A stretch of 64,000 nt of DNA from the NCBI GenBank assembly GCA_037833965.1, contig AP031355.1, forward strand, positions 7,465,501 to 7,529,500, in the 5' to 3' direction. A program made the translations under genes and the position numbers. The notes below the pieces were generated by a model. That model did no database searches. It worked only from the letters and a program-made list of their open reading frames with translations, and was not told the DNA's origin. Position 1 is the first letter of the stretch. Each line of letters begins with the position of its first letter. Origin of the DNA: Marchantia polymorpha subsp. ruderalis (lineage: Eukaryota; Streptophyta; Marchantiopsida; Marchantiales; Marchantiaceae). This document shows positions 1-12,673 of this stretch, in pieces.

Positions 1-184
1 TTGCGGAACACTGAAGTCGGCTTTCATGAATATTCTGTAATCCCCCTGTCAACGATTAGTGTTTGACCTCAGTGCAGGTCAGTGCAATGTATTGGTGAGA
101 TACATATTCTATTAGGAAAATGGGAATAATCTGAGTGTTATTGTGGGTGTATATTGAGTCTGAGTAGCAAGTTGTCACTTACAG

Positions 185-1221
185 CAACGGCCATTGATCG
201 CGAGAGGCTGAAGATATATATCACAAACAAACTGGCGAATGAGATAAAAGATGAAAATTTCAGCATCGTCTACTTCCATTCAAAAGTGGATCGTGCAGAG
301 AATTCTCCGGGGATGCTGTATATGAGGCAAATATATGAAAGCCTGTCACAGGCTTTGCGACAGCAGCTCGCCGCAATTTACGTTGTGCATCCTGGTTTGA
401 AATCAAGACTTCTGCTTGCCACAGTTGGGCGCTTTTTCTTAAGTGAGGGGTGAGGGCCTCCTACCTTCAAGCTACATTACATTCTGTTCACCTCGTAGAA
501 GCAGCAGAAACAACTGTCAATTATGGCACAATTACCTGATCACAATCTGATTTTCATTTTGAAGACACGGTGTTCTCCTTACACATTATTCGTTTCTTTT
601 CTTTACACTCGTATGCCCCAAGGTTGTCTCTGCTAAGAAAATACTAAGATATTCTTCTTATGAGGATACGAGATTTCCTTGGTGAAGGACAATCAATGGA
701 AACTGGTGTCTTTCAGCCTTCATCGTTCGCTTTCCTCAGTAAGGAAACAAATCTGTTGCTCTTCCTCGATACATATAGTTCTTTCTTTCCTGCCTCGCTC
801 ACTTTCCAGTTCTGAGAGACGGGATGGTTGAAATATGACTCTCTTGCTTCGAATGCAAGGGAGAGAATAGAGGTGCTACCACAAATTAATTTTTTCGGAG
901 GCCTAAGATTCAGAACTGTCGCGGATGGAGGATGCAAGGGTGTGTTTTTCTTCAGCTACATTTATACTCATGAATTGAAGGAATATCTGGTTCTTCCGCA
1001 GATTCTATCAAAAGGTGGTGTACATCAGCCGTGTAGAGTTTCTGGTGGATTACGTGAAGAAGGGTCAAGTTGAAGTGCCTGACTTTGTCGTTGAGCATGA
1101 TGAGGATCTGGAGAATAGGCCGTTGATGGATTATGGCTTGGAAACGGATCCAAACACGTATCTGGACGCGCCTGGTATGAATGCAACAACGAGGATTTTG
1201 GGCAGAACGGCTTATTACTGA
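185..1221 (+). CDS. Divergent CRAL-TRIO (Sec14-like) domain protein, 3' part
   Basis: Two exons can be read, 185-449 and 1002-1221. The first follows an acceptor ending TTACAG and ends at a GTGAGG donor in phase 2. The second follows TTCCGCAG and ends with TGA. The joined protein contains SIVYFHSKVDRAENSPG, then VVHPGLKSRLLLATVGRFF, then YISRVEFL and HDEDLENRPLMDYGLE. These match, in order, the divergent CRAL-TRIO domain of small plant Sec14-family proteins such as Arabidopsis At4g35750 (recalled, not searched). The domain is nearly complete; the N-terminal strand and start codon lie in an exon outside the window or in the first 180 bases, where I could not place it. The family is related to lipid-transfer proteins and also occurs fused to macro domains, but the ligand is not known to me. 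The short tail after LETD is lineage-specific. The product class is fairly sure; the 5' end is missing. Confidence 0.82.
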
Positions 1222-4073
1222 CGAAGCTGTTGAAAATTTGCTGTGGGCCACGAACTTTCAACGGGTGAGCTCACTGTCTCTGCCATTTATCATTTGAATA
1301 CCTACTATGTCTTTCAGGATCTCATCTACAAATGGTCGAAGCTTTTTGATTGTTCCGTTCACGCTATTGTGCAGGAAGATAATCATTTCTGGCATTCATG
1401 TAAAGTTGTACATAGTCATCGAGACGGAGCTCTGTGAAGAATTTGCGATCTCTTTTAGGTCTTGTGACCACGGTAGGAAGTTACGGTGAGTGTATTGCTG
1501 TTAGAATTGAGGGTCCGATGTATAGCATGACTAAATGACTGCACAACAGGAATGTCTGACCGCAAAATAAATTCAGGTTTGGAGACTCAACCTACGCATT
1601 GAACATGAGCATATCCATTGTGACGTTGATGTACATAGTAGAGTAGTTTCACACTCTAGGCCTCTCAAACTGGTAAGAGAAGGATGAAGCTGTCTGAGTA
1701 ATGAGAGGACAGACATTCCTTTGACAAATATTGCAGGATTTTGTTTTTAAAGGTTTAACGCTTTCAAAGCGCGGCTCAGGATTGTTTGTGACACTGAGAG
1801 TTCAAGTGTTATGATGTCATCTTGTTCATTGATGTTGGGTAGAGTTCCATGCTGGAACTTGACATCACATACTTTGTTTAATGTCAAACTTAAAGTTCCG
1901 ATAAATGGAATGAGTGTGAAAAGATGCACACGAGAAAACGATGAGGAACTACAGACCCACTGAAAACTACGTGTAAGCACACAAGGACCTCCTATCAATG
2001 TGCACCTCAGCTTGATGGCTGTCCTTTCGAGCCTTGCAAATCTACTTGAAGTGGTGGGTGGCGTCTCCGCCTGTTAAATAGGTAGGAACTGAACAGCTTC
2101 AATTGGACTAAAGAATTTCAAGCTATAGCGAAGTGCAATGGAAACGGGAACAACGACCCCAAACTACTCCACACTACCCATTTTAGATAGCGATGGTAAC
2201 CCAAATGTTTTGCAGAAAGAAAAGTGAATAGTACGCTGTACTCGACAGTTACGCCGGTGAAGAGACATGGAATAGAACGCGACACTAGTGTTCACAAAAT
2301 GCCCAACTGCAACGGTTCGGTCTACAATAAGCAACACGTCAGTACAGTGGTTGTGTAAAGTACATTCTACAAAAAGATGTAGGTTGCACAGTAACATTGC
2401 TCTAAGTTTTCGCGAAGCATGCAACAAAAATGATTTTATTACTTAAACATCGTCTAGACATGTTGGAGAGGTTGATGACAATGGTTTAGTGATAAGGTAT
2501 CTGCGAGGTATAGGACTCTGACAATATGCCTTAGTTACAACTTCCTTACCTGAATCTTTTGTATAGAAGTTTCAAGACAGGAAACGGTCTCCTTGTTCGA
2601 ACTTGTTATGTAACTACGTTTGAACTTCTTTTGATTCTACAAAAGTCAAACCTTTGAATTTGGATTTGGATTGAATTTGGAACCAAACATCAGGATAATG
2701 TTTGCATTGATTGTAATCCTAGTTTCCGAACTTATTCTCTTTCATGCATCTTGCATGATTTCTTCACAAAAGATGTTTACGAACATTGTCACCACTGTGT
2801 GCTTACAATTCTAGATGATTGAATGATAAAAATAGTATTTATCGTTTTTCATACAACTACAGGATTCCAACTGAGCCATAATCTTTTTGATTCCTTTGCA
2901 CATGTTATAGATTGCTGTTACTGTGCTAACTATCAAGACAAGATTTAGACAATCATCATGTAAGTATATCAAGTAGCATAATTTCAAAATCTCATTGAAA
3001 ATGTGAAATAAAGGTAACTATCGCAATACACATAATAAGTTATATTTCCAAATGGTAGATGTAATATGTTCATATTGAACTATCATTACTTTAAATATGT
3101 GATTTGATATTCAATTTCACAAAAAAGTCATTTTTTGGATCATGAATTATATATATAATAAATATTTATTATTTCAAATAAATGAAAATTTATATTAAAA
3201 AAATAATATATTTTCACATTTTTTTCCTAGATTCATGTTTTCATTGTTGGTCCAATTATAAACGAAATAAATTTGATTACATCTTTTTATTAGCTCAATT
3301 ATATATGCGGGCAATTCTTGAGTTGTGAATTGATTGACGTTAGAATCCACACTTGCGTACTCTCACGTATTCGAAGTGAGACTTGTTTCTGGTGATGCTT
3401 GTTTTGTTCTTGGTCTTGCAGGTTTTTCCCGTTTCTTAACTTAACAATGTCTCTTAAACTTGAACATCAGGCGTATATATGACCGGATTCAGGCGGCCAA
3501 TCAAACAACCTGCTTGATTACTTTTATTATCGATCGTAGATCTTGCAGGTTTGCCGCATTTCTTAATAGTTTTAGAATGATTTTTGTTTCTTTTCAATAC
3601 AATTTAACATGCATTCAATTTGATTGTTCTTAGTAAAATTACCACAATGAACATTAGAATTCTTATCCAATCAACTCTTCAAGATATATTCTATGCAGAT
3701 AATTTGCAATGAACTTGAAAAATACGTCATTGTTTCTTTGGAGATCATATTTGTATTCCATATGAGAAGATAGATGATTTTGTAGATGGTGAAGTCATAA
3801 GTAGTATGAAATTTGAAACAATATTTTGAAAAAGACGAAGCAATAACAAACCAGGTTGAAAGATATGATGGATAAAATCCGTAACGTAAAAATATGCTTT
3901 TGGATGGGATAATAATTCTTATCAATTTTCAAAAACAATACAAAGAAAAGTCATCTATCCATCTTTAGTTAAAGGTGAGATAGTAGATCACGGGCAAGAA
4001 AGAAAAATTTCAATAATCATTCTAAAAAAAGTATGTGTTAGTAACTTTCTTGTTACATATTAAAAATCTGAGC
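1222..4073. other. Intergenic stretch, no gene recognised
   Basis: The first few hundred bases are probably the 3' UTR of the CRAL-TRIO gene. The rest becomes strongly AT-rich after about 2.9 kb. The short open frames have no recognisable motifs. A small direct repeat of about 25 bases (CTTGCAGGTTT followed by TTTCTTAA) occurs near 3416 and 3544. Confidence 0.5.
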
Positions 4074-4078
4074 TTTAT

Positions 4079-7000
4079 TGTAATAACAGATTAATACCAA
4101 AATGGAGCATAATGGTAAAGATCCGATCCCACGAGAACAGAAACAACACAATGAGTACCAATTGTCACGTTCTTATCAATCTATTGAGGAGTTTGAATTC
4201 TCAAGCTACTGTCACTCCCAGAAGTACTGTATGTGTCCCACTCGGAGATCACTCGGAGTACACGAAATGCAGCGTAAGACACATACACACACCTGAAACA
4301 AGCAATTGCAAAACTCAGAGTTTGATCGGGTACCTTAACTTAAGATTCAGGGGGAAAATTCCCAAGTAGTACACTCAGAGTACCTGCAGGTAGCTACCAA
4401 TTACAAATTTGCTTAAATCCTGTAACTAGCCAATCGCTATTTCAGAACATTCAAATTGGAGCTCCAACTTTGGATGCGGTATCTTCGTCAAACCGAAGTA
4501 CCTCTCACGCAGTGACAAACACATTCAACTCACAAATGCGCAGAGAATACACAGTTTCGAAACTTAGAAACTAGATTGAAAAAAGACTCTCAAGGCCAAT
4601 GCCTTGGACTACTTTATTCCTAACTACCAAAACTGTCACCTGCTGTGATGTGAGCAGCGAACAGGTCCTACACCTGCGGAGTCGGCAGTTCCCGCTCCCT
4701 CTAACCTCCGCTCTAAACCTAATCTTCTCAAAACGCTTGCTAATTCTACCTCCAGATGCGCTATCGCGTCCCGCGATCTCGTAAGATACGACTCGAGCTT
4801 CTTGGATAACTAGCAATGCCTCCGTCCGCTTCGCACTATCAATTCGGCTGCACGATGCTCAATCTCGCGTAACTGAAGTCCGTTGTGGGATTCGATCTGC
4901 CATAACACATACCCGCGCAAACACCGCTACACTCTCGCAGTTAAGGCATCACGCGTTTCCTCCGATAATTGCCGATTCTTCCCCTCGGCCTCCGTCAATT
5001 TTGCTTTCATCTCGCATAACTGCTCCTCAGTTTGCGATCGCTGCGTCTTCAGTTCACCGCACTGCGCTTCTAATTTGTCGATTAGCTCTAAGTCCAAGAT
5101 CCGTGCACCTTCATACTCGGTAAGCTTCTTTGCCCTCACCGCCAACTCAATTTGATACTCTTGCTCCTTCTCCTTTGCGGCAGTCGACAACTCATCTACC
5201 TTCAATGACTCGGTGTCGTACGCGGTCCTACATGCCTCCAGCCTGCTCAAGAGGTCCACATACGCACTTGGCTCTCTCCACATCCTCGCGAAGACCCTCG
5301 CTGACTTGCTCCGATTGTCTTCGCTTCTCAACTTCTTCAGCCAACCTCTTCTGAAGTGCTTGGTACTTCGCTTCTGTCGGTTGACTCTTACGTTCCTTCA
5401 CGGCGATCTCAGCCGTCACCGCTACCTTGGTCCGTGTCCGTTTACGCACTATCTCCTCATAGGACTCATTGGTGCAGACTTCTGCATACTTCTCCCGCTT
5501 CCAGTCGAGGTACTGGAGCAACGAAAGTACCTGCACACACAACAATTCGGCGGCATTCAGGACTGACGACTGTGTCTCTTCCGCACAGGTTTCATCACCC
5601 TTCTCTAATATGATTGTGTCAGTGGAAGTCCGGGATGAAGCTACCTTCTGCGTTCCACTCTCGGCTGCTGCTACGTCTTCTACGTCCTTCGCCACAACTT
5701 ACTCCAATGCCACAGGGTCCTCCTCAGTATCCGATGACATCGTCAGTACCTCAACGACTTGTTCACGAGGAAACTTCATCCGGATGCTCTCCAAAGGAAC
5801 CTAATTCTGCCTCAAGGGAACTTGCTCAATCATGACCGCCTTCCTCCTCTCTTTCTTTGAAGCCCGTGGTGGTTCAACAGCGTCGACCGTTCTTCTATAA
5901 TGCGGGGCTTCTTCCCCACCGATTTCTCAATCTCTTTGGCTGCTCTCTCCGCTGGCCCTGCTTCCTGCACAGGACGACCTCTCAACACAGCCCTCCTACT
6001 CTCGGTGCTACTATCCTCTTCAAGAATCAACCTCCTGGCCTTCATCTTCGACTTGGTCCGAAAGTCGGATGATTGCATCTCAATGAGAGCCGTACGTCGT
6101 AACCGGTCTGCTACGGCGGCCTCATCGATTCTTCGTCTCTTCCTCGGCTGTGAGTCTTGCCGGCATGGGGACCGCTTTCTCCTTTGCTGGGGTGAGTTCC
6201 GCGGTTCGCTCTCAAGGTCTGAATTGCTCTCGTTAGCCAGCACCACTTCTTCTACTTCTCGTGATGGAAAGACTTCAATCTCCGCGGGAATCAATAGTCC
6301 CATACCTCTTAGAAGTTAATCAAGAACGGAGACAAATAACAAGCGGACCCTCCCTGAATCAGCCCGATGTGTTGTCGGATGGTTGTCAAGAAGATACGCG
6401 CCCAGTGAATACGATCTCGTCGCAAGGCTCTCTTGATGAACCCCACCTGTCAAGTCATCATATAGGTTGGTTGAGACGGGTGAAGAATCTGCATCAAAGC
6501 CATCGCGATGTTCCGCCTCATTCGTTCACGATACCACACTGTGCGATAACCATTCTTCCCAGTGCGGGGATGCTTGAAGAGGTCGACATAAGCTCGTTCC
6601 TCTTCTCTTGTCACTCGCACACTCTCACTGTCGAATGTAAGATCATTGTCGTCACCTGCGTACCGACCAAGGATCTTCTTCCAGTCCCAGATTTGCCAGG
6701 TATCGGGATGGTCTCGATAGCCCTGTGGCTTCGGCAACCCATTGTTGTCCCACTCTTGGATGATCGTGTTGCTCGTCCAATTCTAACTCCACAATAGAAA
6801 TCCATTTTCGTGAGGATCAAATCGCGGCGATAAGCTCGTAGTCCGACTTGAGGCACTCGTAGAGCATGCAATTTGATCGGTCGCGCCATTGTTGATTCTT
6901 GTTCTTCTCGTCTCCGCGCCTCTATCCCGCGTCGATTTCACAATGTGTTCGTGGAATGCGAGTGTCGATCACTCGGCTCCTTGTGTACACTCCGCCGATT

Positions 7001-7415
7001 TTCAATTTCCGGTACACTCCAACGGTTTCCCATGAGTGTGAATTGAAGGTGCTGCCATTCAAATTCTTTCCCATGCAGCACTATCTTTTATGTCCCCGTG
7101 TGTACTTCACCGTTCTTGTGACCGTGAAGCTCCAAAGTCCTCATTTGTGCATGCTGAGTACCTTCTCTTGAGTACCTGTCTAGAAGTTAAGTCTTACTTC
7201 TTTCCGATTTGTCCCTCCGGGTTCGGACCTCACTGCCCTTCTGAAGGCAATCAATGCGTCTGAGGGTCCCTCCGGATTGCTACTACTACCTCCTCTCCAC
7301 CGTAACAAAGTTATTCTATTCTAATCTAATTACTTATACTCTAAAAGGTTAAAAACTACCTCAATTCCAACATACTATTCTATTTCCGAAAAATTAAAAA
7401 AACTGACCTATCACA
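4079..7415 (-). mobile_element. TG...CA repeat-family element with one gene
   Basis: The element begins TGTAATAACAG at 4079 and ends GACCTATCACA at 7415. It is flanked by the perfect 5-bp duplication TTTAT (4074-4078 and 7416-7420). Read on the minus strand it has a leader, one coding region (about 6889 to 4571) and a 500-bp tail. The tail is clearly related to the tails of the elements at 43353, 51230 and 53633: all share the words GAGGAGTTTGAATTCT and CTGTCACTCCCAGAA, then an AC-rich run. No reverse transcriptase, integrase or transposase is visible, and neither end is repeated inside. Ends and target duplication are as in LTRs, so I treat it as LTR kin and a fossil. Its ends match each other less well than those of the other copies, so it is probably among the older ones. 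The coding frame is broken in several places. Confidence 0.8.
4571..6889 (-). pseudogene. Repeat-family coiled-coil gene, broken copy
   Basis: This is the coding part of the element at 4079-7415. The start region reads MARPIKLHALRVPQVGLRAY, matching the starts of the copies at 59543 and 57179. A central part is rich in Arg, Glu and Ser. The end (about 5331-4927) is a long heptad-type coiled coil with words such as AKKLTEYEGARILDLEL. I recall proteins of this plan as numerous unnamed predictions in Marchantia; no function is known to me. The conserved N-terminal domain has a pattern (RRN..A..LMQIL, HWAR, FYR.MG) whose layout recalls plant 'putative transposon protein' domains, which is inference only. 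The copy is decayed. Confidence 0.6.
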
Positions 7416-7420
7416 TTTAT

Positions 7421-10400
7421 ATTGCAATTATATATTACAAACAAAGTTAAGTGTATTTTGTTTTTATATCTTTTTATAGTCTGAGTTTTTGGATGTATAT
7501 GTTATAATATGTTATTATTATTTCATATATATATATATATATATAAACTTTATTTTTACATTTGTATTGCAAAAATCATTGTAATGATAAATGCAAAAGT
7601 TGTCAAAGAATCATTGTAAAAAAAGAAATTGTTCCTTGAAATCCAAAGTGTGCATGTGCTTCACTAATTACAAATGAGCTCAACCAAAATATAGAGTAAT
7701 TGTTTAGATGGGGTTGTACTATTTCACAAAAAATTTATATGCATTTTAAATACCATATTCAAATAGGAGGTTTAGATTGTACTTTCAATAATCCTGCTCT
7801 ACTTTCATGATCCATTATAGGAGCTAAAGATGATACAAATAATTTGAAAAATTTGCATAACATCAAAGCAAAAATGGCAAAGAGTAAATAAATATATTTT
7901 ATCAAAACAATCAATGGTCTCTGCACATTTGAATTAATGCTTTTTCACGCTTTGCCTTTTAAGGTATGTAATTGTCAAATCGACTCAAAATTTTATGTGG
8001 ATCTTTCAATCCAAATGGCAGTTGGCTATGATGATTCATTATTACCAAAAAAATACCCTTGCATTTAAAGTTTAGGATTTAGCAATAATCAAATCTGATG
8101 TAAGTTTTAATCTAGTTGTATCTTGAATTATTGAAAAAAAAATTTACACGGTATGATTAAAAATATTGATTATATATTTTGTAAATGCATTTACACACAT
8201 TGCATATTTTATTTATATGCTAATAACTAATCATATTATTGTGTATTGTGTTTTGTCGTTATGCAGTTTTCATTTTTTACTCTGGTTGCATTTGATCGTC
8301 ATCAAATGGATTGTCAGTTGCTTGAAACATTTTATAAAAGAAAAAATACAAATGATGAAAGTGGAGTTAAAAAATAAAAATGAAGTTGTAGCATTAAAAG
8401 TTAAATCTGATTGGAAATCAAGTTGTTTCATAATTGATTTTGCTTCTCAAAAGGTGATTGCATTGAATTCTGTATTTCCAAAAGATCCAATCATTTTTTG
8501 TACATTTTATATTTCAAGTTAATTCTGAGATCTTGTACATATTTTATGATTATTTTTATATGCAGATGTATGTATAAAGAAAATTCCAAAATATTTATTC
8601 CATATTGATGACTGTTACCGTTAGAGTACATTAAAAATTGTTTTATTAGTATTTGCATATTTTTAAACACATTTTATGTGTTTGAAGTACATGGAAGCAA
8701 AACTTGATCCAAAAAGTAAAAAACCAAACACTATTTCAATGCTCTTGGAGATATGATGCATGCCAATATTGAATTTTTGATGTGAGATTATTGGATGCTA
8801 TTTCAAACTAGATTTTTGGAAGAAATTGAGTTTTAAAATTAATCTAGACAAGATTGTATCAAAAAATAGTTTTAGTATTTCCATTGTGTTTATGTTTATT
8901 TATTAATAATTTAGAAATACAATATTGAACATGTTTTTTGTATGTTATTTCACACAGACAAATGATTGATAATTTGTCACAATTTTATTTATGCAAATCA
9001 TATGACAAATGTGGCAAAAGAATTTGACATCCAAGCATGAAAAAGATGATTCAAAAAATAATATGTGGTTTGAAAGCTCATCGTTTGTAGAAATGCAATT
9101 AAATTGCTATTCAATTGGAAAAAGTAATAATTAGCTATTTCCGGTGTATGGACAACATAATGAAATGAACTACTGGAAAATTGTATAATTTTGCATTTAT
9201 ATTTATTGATTTTTTCAATTATTTATTAAATAATAATTAATGATATATGTTAATATTATATGAAGATGACACTTTGAGATCTTTCAAAGCCAAATTTTGG
9301 TGAGATAATATATTCAAAATCAAGAACCATATACATCTTTCAAAATAATTTTTTATAATGTCTTCATGTGATTGTTTATAGGCTGTGAAAGTAAACATAC
9401 TCCTTGATGTGCAAAGGACATCAAGGAGTATGCATTATTCAACAGCATAGAACATGGGCGGGTTTGCAGTATGCGTATTGATACATACTAACGATCTCAC
9501 TTGTTAGTGTAACAAACAGAGCAAGATTGTGGCAATTTAGATGTGAATCAAGATGTATTGGGATTTAAGGAGATAAATATATGTGTTGAAAAATGAAAGT
9601 AAGCTTGTATGTAAATAGAAAAAATAATATCTCAAAATGATATCATAATGTACATGACATTAGCTACGATGACAAATACTTGTATGATTGAAAACTTCAA
9701 AATCAATATCAACAAAAAAGTACACAATAACAACAGTTGACATGTTTAACATTGAACATAAAGTCAACAATTGTAGACAAGTATGATTGGGCAAAAGAAT
9801 AAAATTTTTTTGGGATAAATAATCCAATACATTCAAAAGATTCTCCGATAAATGATTTTAACATGAATTGAATTGTTTATGTTATAATTTTATTTTGTAG
9901 ATAGTTTTGATTTATTTATATATATATATATTTTAATTTGGTTACGGTATCCAGCTTATGTGTTACCAGATTTAATATATGTTGCCAGATTCAAGAAATG
10001 CGAAAAGGTCCAAGAAGAAGCACGAGACGCTGTCTACTAGTCACGCATGAAAACCCTCGTCTTTGACGTTGACGGTTGGTCTTGGACGGTAACGGGGACA
10101 GCTCAAATTGTACTACGCATGTATACCGTAAACCGAAAATGACTACTTCCGAGGTCGATCTAGTGAAAAGTCTAACAACGCAGAAGAGCAACATACTTTG
10201 CCTCCGAGCACTGAGAGTAGACTGCCGTAAGGGCAGAGCAGAGAATCTGCGGTGCACACGAGAATCATCTTTCCCTCCCGCACCCGAGCTTGGCAAGTCG
10301 TTGCCCTTGTCATCTTCGATCGGCGCAAAAGTCGGTTCCGGGCGATGGATTAGCGGCACCAACAGAATTCAGCCAAGACAATGAATGGGAGCTGAGCTTC

Positions 10401-11910
10401 AGTGCTTGCTTCTATCCGCGGTAAACGGTGGTTGCCATCACTCCTCGTGCTCCAAGAGGCCTGGCCTGCCGCACTGGAGGTCAGAGCGGACAACAGTCGT
10501 CTACTTCCATAACACTTCCGCGGTGAGAAGCAGAGGTGATGGTTTTCATGCAGTCGGTAAGTCGCATTTCTCTGTTGTAAATTTGTGATTAAATTAGTCC
10601 CTTCCAATGGATTCTCTGCAAGGTGTTCGACTACGTAGTCTCCTGTGTGTGGAAGAAGCAGCAGCTACAGCTGTTCGTAACCTAGCATTGACAGCTCCAG
10701 ACGACAATCTATAAAACAACTGGTTATCAGTGGCTGGAGCAAATTGAGGCTGGCGTAAATGGACAAACATCTGACTAATTATGCGCTCCCAATATTTATT
10801 TATGAAGGCCACAGAAGCAGCCTAGTCTTCGGGAGAATGATTCTAACGAACATTAATGGCTCTCGTAGACCTCTCTATAAAAATAACAAGAGGACAAAGT
10901 TATTGGTTTTTAACATGGTCCTCCCATGGGCTGAATTATTACATCTCTTGGATGCATTCCTATAGGTGCACTAATTCTCTATCCAAATTAGCCATGTGTA
11001 ACCCGTTATCTGGGTGAGAATTCGCCCAGGGCTCTTGTCCGCTGCCAGAACCCATGTATGAAGTATCGGAGGTGATGTGGAGTAAATCACTTTGGATGCT
11101 CGAATCTCGTATTCATGTAGACGTGGAATCTTGCCGTGCGATTGTGTCTTATCGACATGCGAAAGAGACGGTAGAGTTGATCATTCATCATCTTGAGCCA
11201 AGTTTAGATCCTTGTTACGTCAAGTCTGGAATCTGGCAAAGTATCCCATCTAGCTCGAAAGATGGAAAGAGTTCAATGATATACTACTGATTGCTCGATA
11301 ACAAAAAAACACCACAGCTTGTTGTGTCGAAGATGGAATCTTCTTAGGCTTCATCACAATCAACGGAAAAAGTCGAGAGGTGCATTTTTTGAACTACGGC
11401 CAACAATCTCTTGTGGCATTGGTTCAAAGTTGTATGCTGAGTCTGCCAGTAAAGGGAAAGTCGGACATTCAAATCGCTACAGTCCAGGAAGCAAGACCGC
11501 ATGCATATCATTCAGCTCATCATTGACTCTTAGCGTATCTGTGGCAGCGTTACAGCTTGTCCTTATTGTCTATGTAAAAGCTCCTCCATGACAAATGACC
11601 TTGCTTTCTTGTGACTGTGACATGCAATATGTGTAATTCGATTCGTCAATTCGAAGCATGACCACCAAATTATACTTTGTTAAAAATAAAGACACGAATG
11701 TAGGGAAAAAAAAGTAAAAATAATTTTGCTATTATTTAATCCAAATAAAATTTCAACAATTTCCAACATTTAAGATTATATATACATCAAAGTATTTAAA
11801 CTTAAATCATGGTTCTAGACATGTAATCGAGTACGTGATTAAAGAAAAAACCCTTACATTCGAAACAAATCATTGATATAGTTATTAGTTACAAGTGTAT
11901 ACATACAGAA
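7421..11910. other. AT-rich intergenic region
   Basis: From 7.4 to 10.0 kb the sequence is very AT-rich with long A and T runs and a (TA)n tract near 7529-7546. No coding domain is recognised; the 118-residue open frame at 8166-8522 begins with TTG and looks like chance. From 10.0 to 11.6 kb the base composition is balanced and several short overlapping frames exist on both strands, which could be exons or UTRs of an unrecognised gene, but no motif supports a call. Confidence 0.4.
9396..9432. repeat. Perfect 15-bp hairpin with 7-base loop
   Basis: CATACTCCTTGATGT (9396-9410) is followed by GCAAAGG and then its exact reverse complement (9418-9432). It stands alone in AT-rich DNA with no gene nearby. 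Confidence 0.8.
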
Positions 11911-12249
11911 TCAAGAATAGGAGGCAACAATTTTATGTTTTTCTAAGAAATGTTCACCAACAAAACGAACGAGATTGATACCCTTTTTCAGTAGACTCGT
12001 AGGAAAGTAATCAATTGGATCAAAAGAATGGGAGAAGTCAATCATGCGATAACAATGATAGAATCGCAACGGACTCAACCGCACACGGTCACGAGCAAGG
12101 GCCGAGCACTCCTCCGCTTCGTGACCGAGAAGCGGAAACGCTACGATGTTCAACAATTTCGTGCGGGCTTGGACTCGCGCAGAGCGAATGGCTCTTGACA
12201 CAATGTGCTGCGCATCATCGTCATAATGGCAGGCCAATGGCAATGGCAA
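11911..12249 (-). other. Unrecognised open frame, possible exon
   Basis: A 112-codon open frame whose base composition and residues (HYDDDAQHIVSRAIRSAR, DPIDYFPTSLLKK, LVRFVGEHFLEKHK) look protein-like. I recognise no family. Its track start is TTG or GTG rather than a convincing ATG, so it may be a terminal exon ending at 11911 or a gene fragment. It lies downstream of GAE on the same strand with about 420 bases between, so it is not part of GAE. Confidence 0.25.
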
Positions 12250-12673
12250 TGGCCTGAGAGTTGAACACGGCTCGATGCTTCCAATTCGGAAGTCCTCGAG
12301 TTCCTTTATTGCCTTGACCTCGTGACAAGCGAATCTAGTCTTTTCTTCTTCTTCTTCTGGAGCGGCAGTGGAATTGTCGATGTTGCCACGCGTTCTTCTT
12401 GCTCCTCGAATGAATTGGGGGCTTTCCTATGGAGAGGGCATCTTCAACGAGACTGGTTCCGAACATCGGAACACAGATGATTGAATATTTGTACGTAAGT
12501 TCCCCGTCGCGCGAGCTGGCCAAACTGTGGGAATATTCCCGAGCACTGGACGATTTGAAACCGGAGGTCGTCGTCGTCGTCACGAACCGAAGAGATCGAT
12601 TATCTTCTTGCGCGGGATTCATATCCTGCTTTCAGCCGAGGGGACGCACGAGCTCGTGTAATGCACAGACCGA
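12250..12673. other. GAE 3' flank
   Basis: This stretch directly follows the GAE stop codon on the minus strand and probably includes its 3' UTR. Short frames on both strands have no recognisable domain. A TTC/GAA-rich tract lies near 12340-12358. Confidence 0.45.

Noticed and set aside
8166-8522. 118-codon membrane-protein-like frame
   Set aside because: It starts with TTG in very AT-rich DNA; the hydrophobic residues follow from T-rich codons.
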